Shown here: one piece after another, positions 8,248-15,200 of the stretch
Layout of the letters: every line of letters starts with the position of its first letter
Numbering within the stretch: position 1 is the stretch's first letter
NCBI GenBank assembly: GCA_964422365.1
Contig: CAYRAV010000053.1
Location: 1-21,221 of the forward strand
Length of the DNA: 21,221 nt
Direction: 5' to 3'
Source: CAYRAV01 sp964422365
GTDB lineage: Bacteria > Bacillota > Clostridia > Lachnospirales > Lachnospiraceae
Made by a program: the position numbers and the translations under genes
The notes under the pieces: generated by a model
What the model was told of the DNA's origin: nothing
Seen by the model: the letters and a program-made list of their open reading frames with translations, nothing else
The model's database searches: none

Positions 8248-9578
8248 TGTTGCCTAAGGTTATAGATTTGTTTTCAGGATGTGGCGGATTAGCATTGGGA
8301 TTTGAAAAAGTAGGATTTGATATAGTAGCCGGAATTGAGTTAATGCCGGAAGCTTGTAAAACTATTTCTTATAATCTCTGTTGGCGTTATGGAAAAGATG
8401 AAACTCATGTTTGTGGAAATATTACAGAAATAGAAGCAAGTGTATTTAGAAATCGCTTTGGCAATGAAGGATGCATTGTAATCGGTGGACCACCATGTCA
8501 AGCATATTCCATAGCAGGACGTGGAAAACTGAGGTCTCTTGGTGAAGACAGAGTAAATGTTAAGGATGCTAGAGGATATTTATATCAAGACTTTCTTAGG
8601 TTTACCTTTGAATTAGAAGCTCGAGCTGTGATAATGGAAAATGTTCCTGAATCAACAAATTTTGGAGGGGAAAATATTCCTGAAATAGTATGTGAAGAGT
8701 TGACAAAGAAAGGGTATAATGCATATTGGACATTGCTTAATTCAGCTAATTATGGCGTTCCTCAAGTAAGGGAAAGAGTCTTTGTTGTAGCGATTAAGGC
8801 TGAAGAAGGTAAAGAGATTTATTTGCCACAACCAACACATCGTAATGCTATTGATGCTATGACACAACACCAAAAGCGTTTTGAAGGTTATAAACAATGT
8901 AGATATTTTAAAGAACCTAATGGTACAACTGAAAATATGAATCTGTGGATTACAGTAGGAGATGCATTTTCTGATTTGCCAGAAATTTTCCCATCAGCGG
9001 ATTCAAAATATAAATTGGTTTCTTTGAATATTGAATATCCATATAAAACAGATGCTCAAAATGAATATCAGAAAATGATGCGTTGCTGGTATGGAAAAGA
9101 GAGTTTTGGAGTTTCTGCGAACGCTTTCAGAAAGAATACTAGAGATTTTCCTATTTTTGCAAGAATGCAGCAAGGAGATAATTATATTGCAGCATCTAAA
9201 ATAGCAGACGAATTGTTTTATGAGGAAGCAAAGGTTTTTGGATATGAAAAGAATAGTGAAGAGTATATAAGACTTTACAATAAAATAGTGCCACAGTATG
9301 ATAGAGAGAAATTTGAAAATAAGTGGAGAAAATTGGATGAAACAAAGCCATCACATACATTAGTTGCTCATTTAGGAAAAGATACCTATAGTCATATACA
9401 TCCATTTGAACCAAGAGGGATTACGGTAAGAGAAGCAGCAAGACTTCAGTCTTTTCCAGATGATTTTTTCTTTGATTGTTCTATGGGAGATGCATTTAAA
9501 CAGATCGGAAATGCAGTCCCGCCATTGTTGGCCTTTGGGGTTGCAAAAACTATTTTTAACGCGTTCGAGGAGGAATAG
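8247..9578 (+). CDS. DNA (cytosine-5-)-methyltransferase 1
   Basis: This 443-aa enzyme transfers a methyl group from S-adenosylmethionine to C5 of cytosine in a specific site, protecting host DNA. All key motifs are present and in normal order. Motif I is DLFSGCGGLALGF (residues 7-19), and motif IV is GGPPCQAYS with catalytic C84. Motif VI is ENV at 131-133, and motif VIII is QVRER at 173-177. A long variable target-recognition region follows, then motif IX (VREAARLQSFPDDF) and motif X (GNAVPPLL). Length is normal. GGGGGTG at 8232-8238 is the likely ribosome binding site. The recognition sequence cannot be read from the protein. Confidence 0.96.
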   Translation: MLPKVIDLFSGCGGLALGFEKVGFDIVAGIELMPEACKTISYNLCWRYGKDETHVCGNITEIEASVFRNRFGNEGCIVIGGPPCQAYSIAGRGKLRSLGEDRVNVKDARGYLYQDFLRFTFELEARAVIMENVPESTNFGGENIPEIVCEELTKKGYNAYWTLLNSANYGVPQVRERVFVVAIKAEEGKEIYLPQPTHRNAIDAMTQHQKRFEGYKQCRYFKEPNGTTENMNLWITVGDAFSDLPEIFPSADSKYKLVSLNIEYPYKTDAQNEYQKMMRCWYGKESFGVSANAFRKNTRDFPIFARMQQGDNYIAASKIADELFYEEAKVFGYEKNSEEYIRLYNKIVPQYDREKFENKWRKLDETKPSHTLVAHLGKDTYSHIHPFEPRGITVREAARLQSFPDDFFFDCSMGDAFKQIGNAVPPLLAFGVAKTIFNAFEEE

Positions 9579-9581
9579 ACT

Positions 9582-10481
9582 ATGGGGATACTAGAAGAAA
9601 TTAGAGAATACTTTGCATCAACACAAAATGGTGCAAGAGAAATAAAGTCACTTCCAAATGAATATTCTGCAATAGTAATACGAAATAATGAAGAATATGG
9701 AGTAGCTATATCATTTGATGATAAAAGAGATATCTCTGAAAAGTTTGCAAATAGTAGATTGTTTTCAAGGAATCTCATTATTGATGGAGTTGAAAAGAAA
9801 TATCTGATACTAAGTTGTATGCTAGATAGCTTACGATATGAATTTGCCACTGTCTGTGCTCAGTTTGTAGAGCCAGGTATTGGTGGAGTGGACAGAAAAA
9901 ATCTTTTGTTTGAACCGTTTGACTGGTGGGAAAAATGGCGGGAACTTATGGGAAATACAATTTCCAATAAAGAAGCATATAGTGTTATTGCAGAAATGAT
10001 GGTTTTGGATGATTTATACGTTAATGATAATACAGTGGAATGGACTGCTGTAAATTTTGGTACTCATGACATTGAGGGGTATGAAAGTAGTTATGAAGTA
10101 AAATCAACTATTAAACGATATGGTGCTATAATAACTATTACAGGACAACATCAGCTTCAGAATTTGAAACGATTACAACTATATTTTTGCAGATTGGAGC
10201 AATCAAAGAGTGGAGTATCTATTAATGATATGAAAAACAAACTAGTTGCGGATGGATATGATAAGGATAAGCTTGAACAGCAACTATATCAATTAGGATA
10301 TGAATGCGGAGCAAGTATTAGAGAAGAAAAGTACAAAGTGTTAGAAAAAAGAAAATATGAGGTGGATGATAAATTTCCAAAGATTACGAAATCCTCATTT
10401 AAGGATGATCATATTCCGGAGTCGGTAATACAAATCACATATACAATTGATTTGGACGGCTTGGACTATACTGTATGGTGA
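9582..10481 (+). CDS. PD-(D/E)XK nuclease, DUF4420-like
   Basis: This 299-aa protein is the probable restriction endonuclease subunit. The catalytic core is seen as a helix bearing E138 in VIAEMMVLDDL, D163 in GTHDIEG, and E172-V-K174 in YEVKST. Next comes a strand and helix ITITGQHQLQNLKRLQLYF, which is the characteristic end of the DUF4420 PD-(D/E)XK family. A WWEKW motif precedes the core (about residues 115-119), as in relatives. ATG 9582 is 3 nt after the methyltransferase stop, with AGGAGG at 9568-9573 lying inside the end of that gene. It lies between two methyltransferases, as expected for a nuclease that must be balanced by modification. It may need the Z1 and MORC proteins for activity (inference). 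Confidence 0.87.
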   Translation: MGILEEIREYFASTQNGAREIKSLPNEYSAIVIRNNEEYGVAISFDDKRDISEKFANSRLFSRNLIIDGVEKKYLILSCMLDSLRYEFATVCAQFVEPGIGGVDRKNLLFEPFDWWEKWRELMGNTISNKEAYSVIAEMMVLDDLYVNDNTVEWTAVNFGTHDIEGYESSYEVKSTIKRYGAIITITGQHQLQNLKRLQLYFCRLEQSKSGVSINDMKNKLVADGYDKDKLEQQLYQLGYECGASIREEKYKVLEKRKYEVDDKFPKITKSSFKDDHIPESVIQITYTIDLDGLDYTVW

Positions 10482-10497
10482 TCCAAGGAGAAAAGAA

Positions 10498-11757
10498 ATG
10501 TTTAGAGTTATTGAAGCTTTTAGTGGAATTGGCAGTCAAGCGAAGGCGTTAACAAGGATTGGACAGCCATTTGAGATTGTAAATACTGTAGATTGGGATA
10601 TCAATGTAATATTAGCATATTGTATGATACATAAAGGAAAAATTGATGTTGATAAATTTGCAGATATTTCAGATGAAGAGATAACAGAGCTTTTAAAAGG
10701 TTATTCGTTGAGTGCTGATGGTAAAAAAGTTATGACTAACGAATCATTTAAGCGTATACCGATGCATTTGAAGAGAAAATTATATGCGGCAATAAAAGAA
10801 ACAAAGAATTTAGTTAGTATAACAGATATTAAAGGAAGTGATATACCAGAAAACATTGATTTATTTACATATTCATTTCCGTGTCAAGATTTGTCTTTAT
10901 GTGGATGTTGGCATGGAAACAAAAGCGGAATTGCAAGGGATGCCCATAATCGTTCAGGTATGCTTTGGGAAGTTGAACGAATATTACTTGAAATGAGTAG
11001 ACAGGGAAAAGAATTACCTAGATTTTTGCTTATGGAAAATGTAGTAAATATATTATCAAAACCACATGAGGAAGATTTTGATGATTGGAAATCAACTTTA
11101 ATAGATTTAGGATATTACAATAAAATATATCGACTGAATTCAAAAAATTTTGGTATTCCGCAAAAAAGAGAAAGGGCATATATGATAAGTGTTCTCTGTA
11201 AGAATGATGTAAATACTATAAAAAATATAGAAGAGTATTTTGAAGAACATGATTTGGAAAATGGCGAAGCTGAATGTTTAAGGCAAAGAGATTTGAAACT
11301 AAAAGATATTCTTTGTTTGAATTATAAAGATGTTCCAAAGTATAAGAAAGAAGCAGATGCAAGCAAACCTAATAATACTCCTTCAAGGAAAAAAATTTTA
11401 AAAGATAATGATATGCTTTATGATGGTAAAAAAATAAATGAGATAATTGTGAATACAGTAACTACAAAGCAAGATCGTAATCCTAATTCTGGTTTGATTA
11501 CATATAAAAACTGGGATAGAAAAAAAACAAAGTGGAGATATTTAACTCCAAGAGAGTGTTTTAAACTAATGGGATTTGATGAGCAAGATTTTGATCAAGT
11601 TATTAGTGATAATCCTATAGTAACAAAAAGTAGAAGATTGTATTCGACAGAAAAACTTATAAAAATGGCAGGGAACAGTATTGTTGTAGATGTTTTGGAA
11701 GCCATTTTTAGACAAATAATCGATATTAATAAAAATATATTAGGTGAAAGAGAATGA
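10498..11757 (+). CDS. DNA (cytosine-5-)-methyltransferase 2
   Basis: This 419-aa C5-cytosine methyltransferase belongs to a lineage clearly different from the first. Motif I is AFSGIGSQAKAL (residues 7-18). An insert of about 70 residues separates it from motif IV, YSFPCQDLS, with catalytic C129 (SFPCQ instead of GGPPCQ). Motif VI is ENV at 180-182, and motif VIII is PQKRERAYM. Motif IX is LTPRECFKLMGFDEQDF and motif X is AGNSIVVDVL. ATG 10498 has AAGGAG at 10485-10490, 7 nt upstream. An in-frame ATG at 10447 inside the nuclease gene lacks such a site. Two methyltransferases may modify the two strands of an asymmetric site or different sites. The stop codon overlaps the ATG of the decayed HNH gene (ATGA). 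Confidence 0.94.
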   Translation: MFRVIEAFSGIGSQAKALTRIGQPFEIVNTVDWDINVILAYCMIHKGKIDVDKFADISDEEITELLKGYSLSADGKKVMTNESFKRIPMHLKRKLYAAIKETKNLVSITDIKGSDIPENIDLFTYSFPCQDLSLCGCWHGNKSGIARDAHNRSGMLWEVERILLEMSRQGKELPRFLLMENVVNILSKPHEEDFDDWKSTLIDLGYYNKIYRLNSKNFGIPQKRERAYMISVLCKNDVNTIKNIEEYFEEHDLENGEAECLRQRDLKLKDILCLNYKDVPKYKKEADASKPNNTPSRKKILKDNDMLYDGKKINEIIVNTVTTKQDRNPNSGLITYKNWDRKKTKWRYLTPRECFKLMGFDEQDFDQVISDNPIVTKSRRLYSTEKLIKMAGNSIVVDVLEAIFRQIIDINKNILGERE

Positions 11758-12270
11758 CAGTTAATCGAAAAGAAATCTTTAGTAGTATTTTACATTTCAA
11801 AGTGCAATGACAACCCTTTTTGTGAGTTGGATATATAGGTTTGGTTTCAAAGGCGATGGATGATTTGTTTCTGCGCATTAAGAGGTTGGATATTATACCT
11901 AATGCTTATATTAGGCAAAGATGGGATGAATCTGATGAGCTTTTTGATAATGGCAGAGCTAGGAATGTACCTAATTTTAAGAAAGAAGTTGATATGTTAA
12001 AGTTATTATATACATACAGATTCTGATATGCGGAAGAAATGTGGGAGAGGAATATGGTTTTAATATCATAGAGGCTCATCATATAAAATATTTTCCAAAG
12101 TGTTGATAAATTTATTAGATAATTTTCTTATATTATGCCGAATCATCATAGTTTAATTCATGCATTAAATCTGCAAATTGATTATGATGGATTACAGTAC
12201 ATATGATTTGGATAGGAAGACTGATAAAGTTGTATTACATTTATATCTGACACATGGTAAGGAGGAGTGA
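11754..12270 (+). pseudogene. Decayed HNH endonuclease of the R-M operon
   Basis: The gene begins at ATG 11754, overlapping the methyltransferase stop (ATGA), but its frame closes after 18 codons (TGA 11808-11810). Open pieces in shifting frames follow. 11841-12026 encodes a helical segment (…LDIIPNAYIRQRWDESDELF…). About 12021-12110 gives ICGRNVGEEYGFNIIEAHHI. About 12136-12270 gives PNHHSLIHALNLQIDYDGLQ and, after a further shift, YDLDRKTDKVVLHLYLTHGK, ending at TGA 12268-12270. AHHI…PNHHSLIH is a clear HNH nuclease signature. Several stops and shifts make a functional product very unlikely. The piece at 11841 could be mistaken for a 61-aa gene. The loss of HNH beside an intact PD-(D/E)XK gene suggests a redundant or discarded nuclease. 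Confidence 0.8.
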
Positions 12271-12271
12271 T

Positions 12272-12481
12272 ATGACAATATCTGAACAAATAAAAGTGTT
12301 ATGTGTTAGGAAGAAAATAAGTTTGGCAGAGTTAGCAAGAAGGTTGGGAACAACACCGCAAAATTTTAATGCTAAGTTAAAAAGGGAAAGTTTTACAGTA
12401 GCTGAATTAGAGAGCATTGCGGATGCAGTAGGGGTTAAATTTGAAAGAAACTTTGTATTAAGTGATGGAGATACTGTTTAA
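12272..12481 (+). CDS. Small XRE-family helix-turn-helix regulator
   Basis: This 69-aa single-domain DNA-binding protein has a Cro/C1-type helix-turn-helix at about residues 15-45: ISLAELARRLGTTPQNFNAK, with the recognition helix at TPQNFNAKL. Start ATG 12272 is chosen for the GGAGGAG at 12261-12267. The in-frame ATG 12254 lies upstream of that site. Its size and lack of any second domain resemble the controller (C) proteins of type II R-M systems, which time nuclease expression. It sits late in the operon, 14 nt before vsr, rather than beside the nuclease. The palindrome in the operon promoter is a plausible target (inference). Confidence 0.88.
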   Translation: MTISEQIKVLCVRKKISLAELARRLGTTPQNFNAKLKRESFTVAELESIADAVGVKFERNFVLSDGDTV

Positions 12482-12495
12482 GAAGGCGATTTTAA

Positions 12496-12939
12496 ATGGC
12501 AGATGTTTTAACAAAGGAACAGAGACATAAAAATATGAAGAATATCCGGGCGAAGAATACCAAAATAGAGGTAATATTAAGAAAAGCTTTATGGAGAAAA
12601 GGATATAGGTATCGAAAAAATTACAAAAAGCTTCCGGGTAGTCCTGATATTGTTTTAACACAATATAAGATAGCAATTTTCTGTGATGGAGAATTTTTTC
12701 ATGGGAAAGACTGGGAGATATTGAAGCCACGGTTGGAAAAAAGTAATAATAGCGAGTTTTGGATAAATAAAATATCACGCAATAGAGAACGAGATGACGA
12801 AATAAATAAAAGACTGTTATTTGAGGGTTGGACTGTAATTAGATTCTGGGGGAATGATATTAAGAAGAAAACGGATGAATGTGTAAAAGTTATAGAAGAA
12901 ACTATTCAAGATATTATGATTCAAGATTTGGACTTATAA
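12496..12939 (+). CDS. vsr: Very short patch repair (Vsr) endonuclease
   Basis: This 147-aa protein nicks DNA 5' of the T in T:G mismatches produced when 5-methylcytosine deaminates, starting very short patch repair. Family hallmarks are E25 in NTKIE, D51 in GSPDIV and IAIFCDGEFFHGKDWE with H69. EFWINKISRNRERDDE and GWTVIRFWGNDI complete the C-terminal part. The fold is PD-(D/E)XK-like. Length is normal. The start has AGAAGG at 12481-12486. Its presence with two cytosine-5 methyltransferases is the standard association: it limits the mutation load at methylated sites. A damaging nuclease role is also possible for some standalone relatives but less likely here. TAATG at its stop opens a 7-codon ORF (12939-12962), perhaps a remnant of another coupled gene. 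Confidence 0.93.
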   Translation: MADVLTKEQRHKNMKNIRAKNTKIEVILRKALWRKGYRYRKNYKKLPGSPDIVLTQYKIAIFCDGEFFHGKDWEILKPRLEKSNNSEFWINKISRNRERDDEINKRLLFEGWTVIRFWGNDIKKKTDECVKVIEETIQDIMIQDLDL

Positions 12940-13138
12940 TGTTTAGTGGACGATTTTTATGATTAAAATTAGATATGAAATATTTTAATACCCATTATTT
13001 TTGCTCTATTGCGAAGCATATAATGGTAGGGTGTGATTTGGATTTTCTTCACATACTAGGAGAATTTTCAGATTCATATTTAGGAGTGTGCGTGAGAATT
13101 ATAGAAAATTTTTTTAGCTTCATCAATTTGTCACATTT
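12940..13138. other. Non-coding or decayed stretch after vsr
   Basis: There is no intact gene and no clear terminator here. A stretch reading GEFSDSYLGVCVRIIENF near 13061-13115 looks protein-like but is closed by stops. It may be residual sequence of a lost downstream member of the operon. Confidence 0.4.
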
Positions 13139-13527
13139 ATGGTAGAAAGAATTTTGTTTGAACAGAATAAATATTTTGTTGTGAAGATAGAGTAAGCATC
13201 GGAAGAAGAAACATACGAAGAGGTAATGCAAAAGGAAGGTAAAGTATTTTATCATAACGGCTTTAGTCAAAAGGACAATTATAATTGCACAATGTTTGAA
13301 TTGTATATTAAACAATATACAAATAAGAAAGAGAGAATGAAAGATTGGATTGCTTCAAATTTTATAAGGAACCAATTAATGGTTATGGCTTGTTTGTATA
13401 CTTGGTATTTGGAGGAAAAGTATTAGGATACAGTAATTTGAAGGAATTATTAAGCAAGTTGTTTATTTGTTATTCCAAAATAGAAATTTTTTATTGTATT
13501 TCAATATTTTTCTATCTGATATTTTAG
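13139..13527 (+). pseudogene. Unidentified pseudogene, one stop and one frameshift
   Basis: From ATG 13139 one frame reads MVERILFEQNKYFVVKIE, then a TAA at 13193-13195. It continues in the same frame as ASEEETYEEVMQKEG, then KVFYHNGFSQKD and on to about residue KKERMK. Around 13340 it passes into the next frame as LDCFKFYKEPINGYGLFVYL and VFGGKVLGYSNLKELLSKLF. The pieces fit end to end, so I read them as one decayed gene rather than two short overlapping genes. There is no ribosome binding site before 13139, so the true start may lie elsewhere. The family is not recognised. Base use resembles the neighbouring R-M genes. Confidence 0.5.
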
Positions 13528-13880
13528 ATGGAAAATCCAATAGAGTAAACTGTACCGAGATGGTGCAAATGATGTTTCAAATGTGCAGTTGCAATGTTAC
13601 CAAAGGCTAATTCTGAAAGATGGAGTGCAAAAATATTAGGGTTTAGATGTTGGATATTATAATTAATTCAATAAAAAACACAAAATTGACGCTTGACTAA
13701 AAACTGAAATAATTAGAATGAGATGGATCTGATATCATAATAGCACAGTCAGTATAATTTATATTTTTTAAAATCTTTAGTTTGTTAGGGGTGAAGTGTG
13801 CCCTTTTTTGGCTGTCCATTACTTTAGGTTTTATAGTGAAGCGATACATGTAAAAAATAAAAAGAGAGGTGCACATCAGT
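13528..13880. other. Intergenic region upstream of the DUF2752 gene
   Basis: There is no gene here. TTGACG (13686) and TTGACT (13693) occur ahead of TAGAAT (13714-13719), but spacings of 22 and 15 bp are poor. TATAAT at 13753-13758 has no good -35 box. The promoter of the next gene is therefore uncertain. Confidence 0.5.
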
Positions 13881-14270
13881 ATGCTGAACAAAAAGAACAT
13901 ATTGGTATTTATTCTCATCATTAGTGTTATTTTGTTTTACAATTTTTCGAATATGGGATGCCCCATACTATTTTTTACAGGGATTCCGTGTTTGGGGTGC
14001 GGCATGACAAGAGCATGTGTTTCTATGATACAATTGGATTTTATAAGTGCGTTTTATTATCATCCACTTTGTTTCCTGCTTCCGGCAGCTGCAATGATAG
14101 TGATGTTTCAAAGAAAAATCAGTAGAAAAGTTTATCAGAGATGTTTGGTGGGAATTGTGGCAGCATTTATTATTGTATATATCATACGCCTGCTTAATCC
14201 TGTGGATGCCATCATAAAAATAAATATTCACAATAGTGTTATTTTTAAAGTCTTTTATATGCTGCTTTAG
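13881..14270 (+). CDS. DUF2752 membrane protein
   Basis: This 129-aa integral membrane protein has three predicted hydrophobic segments (about residues 6-22, 62-78 and 88-108). It carries the DUF2752 signature: C27-P, then TGIPCLGCGMTRA (C37, C40) and a following FYYHP (H61). The Cys pattern hints at metal or thiol chemistry, but the family has no established function. ATG 13881 is preferred, with AGAGAGG upstream. A GTG at 13869 lies within that site. The gene is convergent with a DUF4234 gene; the two families often occur near each other in Clostridia (recollection). Confidence 0.85.
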   Translation: MLNKKNILVFILIISVILFYNFSNMGCPILFFTGIPCLGCGMTRACVSMIQLDFISAFYYHPLCFLLPAAAMIVMFQRKISRKVYQRCLVGIVAAFIIVYIIRLLNPVDAIIKINIHNSVIFKVFYMLL

Positions 14271-14288
14271 TCTTAACTGATAAGAAAA

Positions 14289-14331
14289 ATCCCTCATATA
14301 AAGTTCTGTAAACGGAACTCCATAGAGGGAT
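14289..14331. terminator. Bidirectional intrinsic terminator
   Basis: ATCCCTC (14289-14295) pairs with GAGGGAT (14325-14331), and inner AGTTC (14302-14306) pairs with GAACT (14315-14319). An A-run lies on the left and a T-rich tract on the right, so it can serve both convergent genes. Confidence 0.75.
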
Positions 14332-14369
14332 ACTTTAATTTTTACATGTAAGTTATGTACTTAAATTGC

Positions 14370-14711
14370 TTAAGCCTTAGCAAATTTGTTAATTTCATTC
14401 TGGATTAATGCGTATGCAATAATTCCGCCAAAAATAAATAAAATTAAATAAAGGATGCCTCCGTTGCTTGAAGCTTCTCCACGATTCTGATGGGCAATAT
14501 CGATTTTTTCACCACATTTGTATGCCCAGTATAAACCATAAATGCCACAAGTAACAAGAGTAAGTACAAATGACATTACACCAGATGTGCCGTTTTCTCC
14601 TGAAATAGTATTTGTATCATCTGTTAATGTAACAAACCAATAAATACCATAGATACCACATGTTATTAATGTAAAAACAATACAAAGTGCAATATTTTTT
14701 TCTTTTACCAT
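14370..14711 (-). CDS. DUF4234 membrane protein
   Basis: This 113-aa membrane protein is built of two related halves, each with a T-C-G-I-Y-G-(I/L)-Y-W motif. The first half is LITCGIYGIYWFVTLTDD and the second is LVTCGIYGLYWAYKCGEK. A third hydrophobic segment (ILYLILFIFGGIIAYALI) precedes an IQNEINK end, typical of DUF4234. Function is unknown. GGAGGAG on the minus strand (14726-14720) lies 8 nt before the ATG. It faces the DUF2752 gene and shares its terminator. Confidence 0.88.
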   Translation of the reverse strand: MVKEKNIALCIVFTLITCGIYGIYWFVTLTDDTNTISGENGTSGVMSFVLTLVTCGIYGLYWAYKCGEKIDIAHQNRGEASSNGGILYLILFIFGGIIAYALIQNEINKFAKA

Positions 14712-14742
14712 TTTGAAATCTCCTCCTTAGAATTATTATTTT

Positions 14743-14771
14743 ATTCTAACATAAGTATAGTAGGTAGTCAA
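14743..14771 (-). promoter_or_regulatory. Promoter of the DUF4234 gene
   Basis: On the minus strand TTGACT (14771-14766), a 17-bp spacer and TAGAAT (14748-14743), with an extended TGT just before the -10 box, lie about 30 bp upstream of the gene. Confidence 0.7.
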
Positions 14772-14956
14772 GCACAAATGTTCGAAAAAGTGCAAAAATA
14801 ATAAATAATTAATAGTTTAACCAAGTTGTTTCTATTTTATTTCTGTGAGCAAGGGGTTAAGTGTGCTCTATATCATTATTTCTGTGTAGATGAACAGTTA
14901 AAAAAGTAAAAGAATTAACAGAAATATTAGAAAAATTTATAATATTTACACAATAA

Positions 14957-14977
14957 AATTGTATAAATTATACAATT
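14957..14977. promoter_or_regulatory. Candidate operator palindrome
   Basis: AATTGTATAA, one central A, and TTATACAATT form a perfect 10+1+10 inverted repeat. It overlaps a second, weaker -35 box (TTGACT 14976-14981) and lies 25 bp upstream of the main -35 box. Confidence 0.5.
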
Positions 14978-15001
14978 GACTTTTCTGTAAAAATGTTTAT
15001 C

Positions 15002-15030
15002 TTGAAAAGGTGCAAGTAATGATGTATAAT
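15002..15030 (+). promoter_or_regulatory. Promoter of the NlpC/P60 gene
   Basis: TTGAAA (15002-15007), a 17-bp spacer and TATAAT (15025-15030) form a strong housekeeping promoter. It lies about 170 bp before the start codon. Confidence 0.7.
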
Positions 15031-15200
15031 AAGCATATCGATTATGTGAATGGATTGTTCAAAAATACAAAATTGAAAACAGGGGAAGCGATATACAGAT
15101 TGAATATCAGGCACAAGTATATTGATAACAAAGTATTTCAAGGTGTAACAGTTGGCATGAAATAAGCATTTAAAAACAGGTTAGTAAGGAGATGTTAGTG

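Larger units (their letters stand above)
14772..15200. other. Long intergenic region and leader of the NlpC/P60 gene
   Basis: There is no ORF here. The region holds a 21-bp palindrome (14957-14977), a promoter (15002-15030) and a leader of roughly 165 nt before the start codon. The leader matches no riboswitch class that I can recognise by eye. Confidence 0.5.

Noticed and set aside
10447..10497. Upstream start of methyltransferase 2 inside the nuclease gene
   Set aside because: AAGGAG at 10485-10490 serves ATG 10498, and motif I begins right after that start, as is usual.
11841..12026. A separate 61-aa gene
   Set aside because: It begins with TTG, has no good ribosome binding site, and fits as one in-order piece of the broken HNH gene.
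15037..15200. c-di-AMP (ydaO-type) riboswitch ahead of the hydrolase
   Set aside because: The conserved core segments of that class are not visible in the leader.
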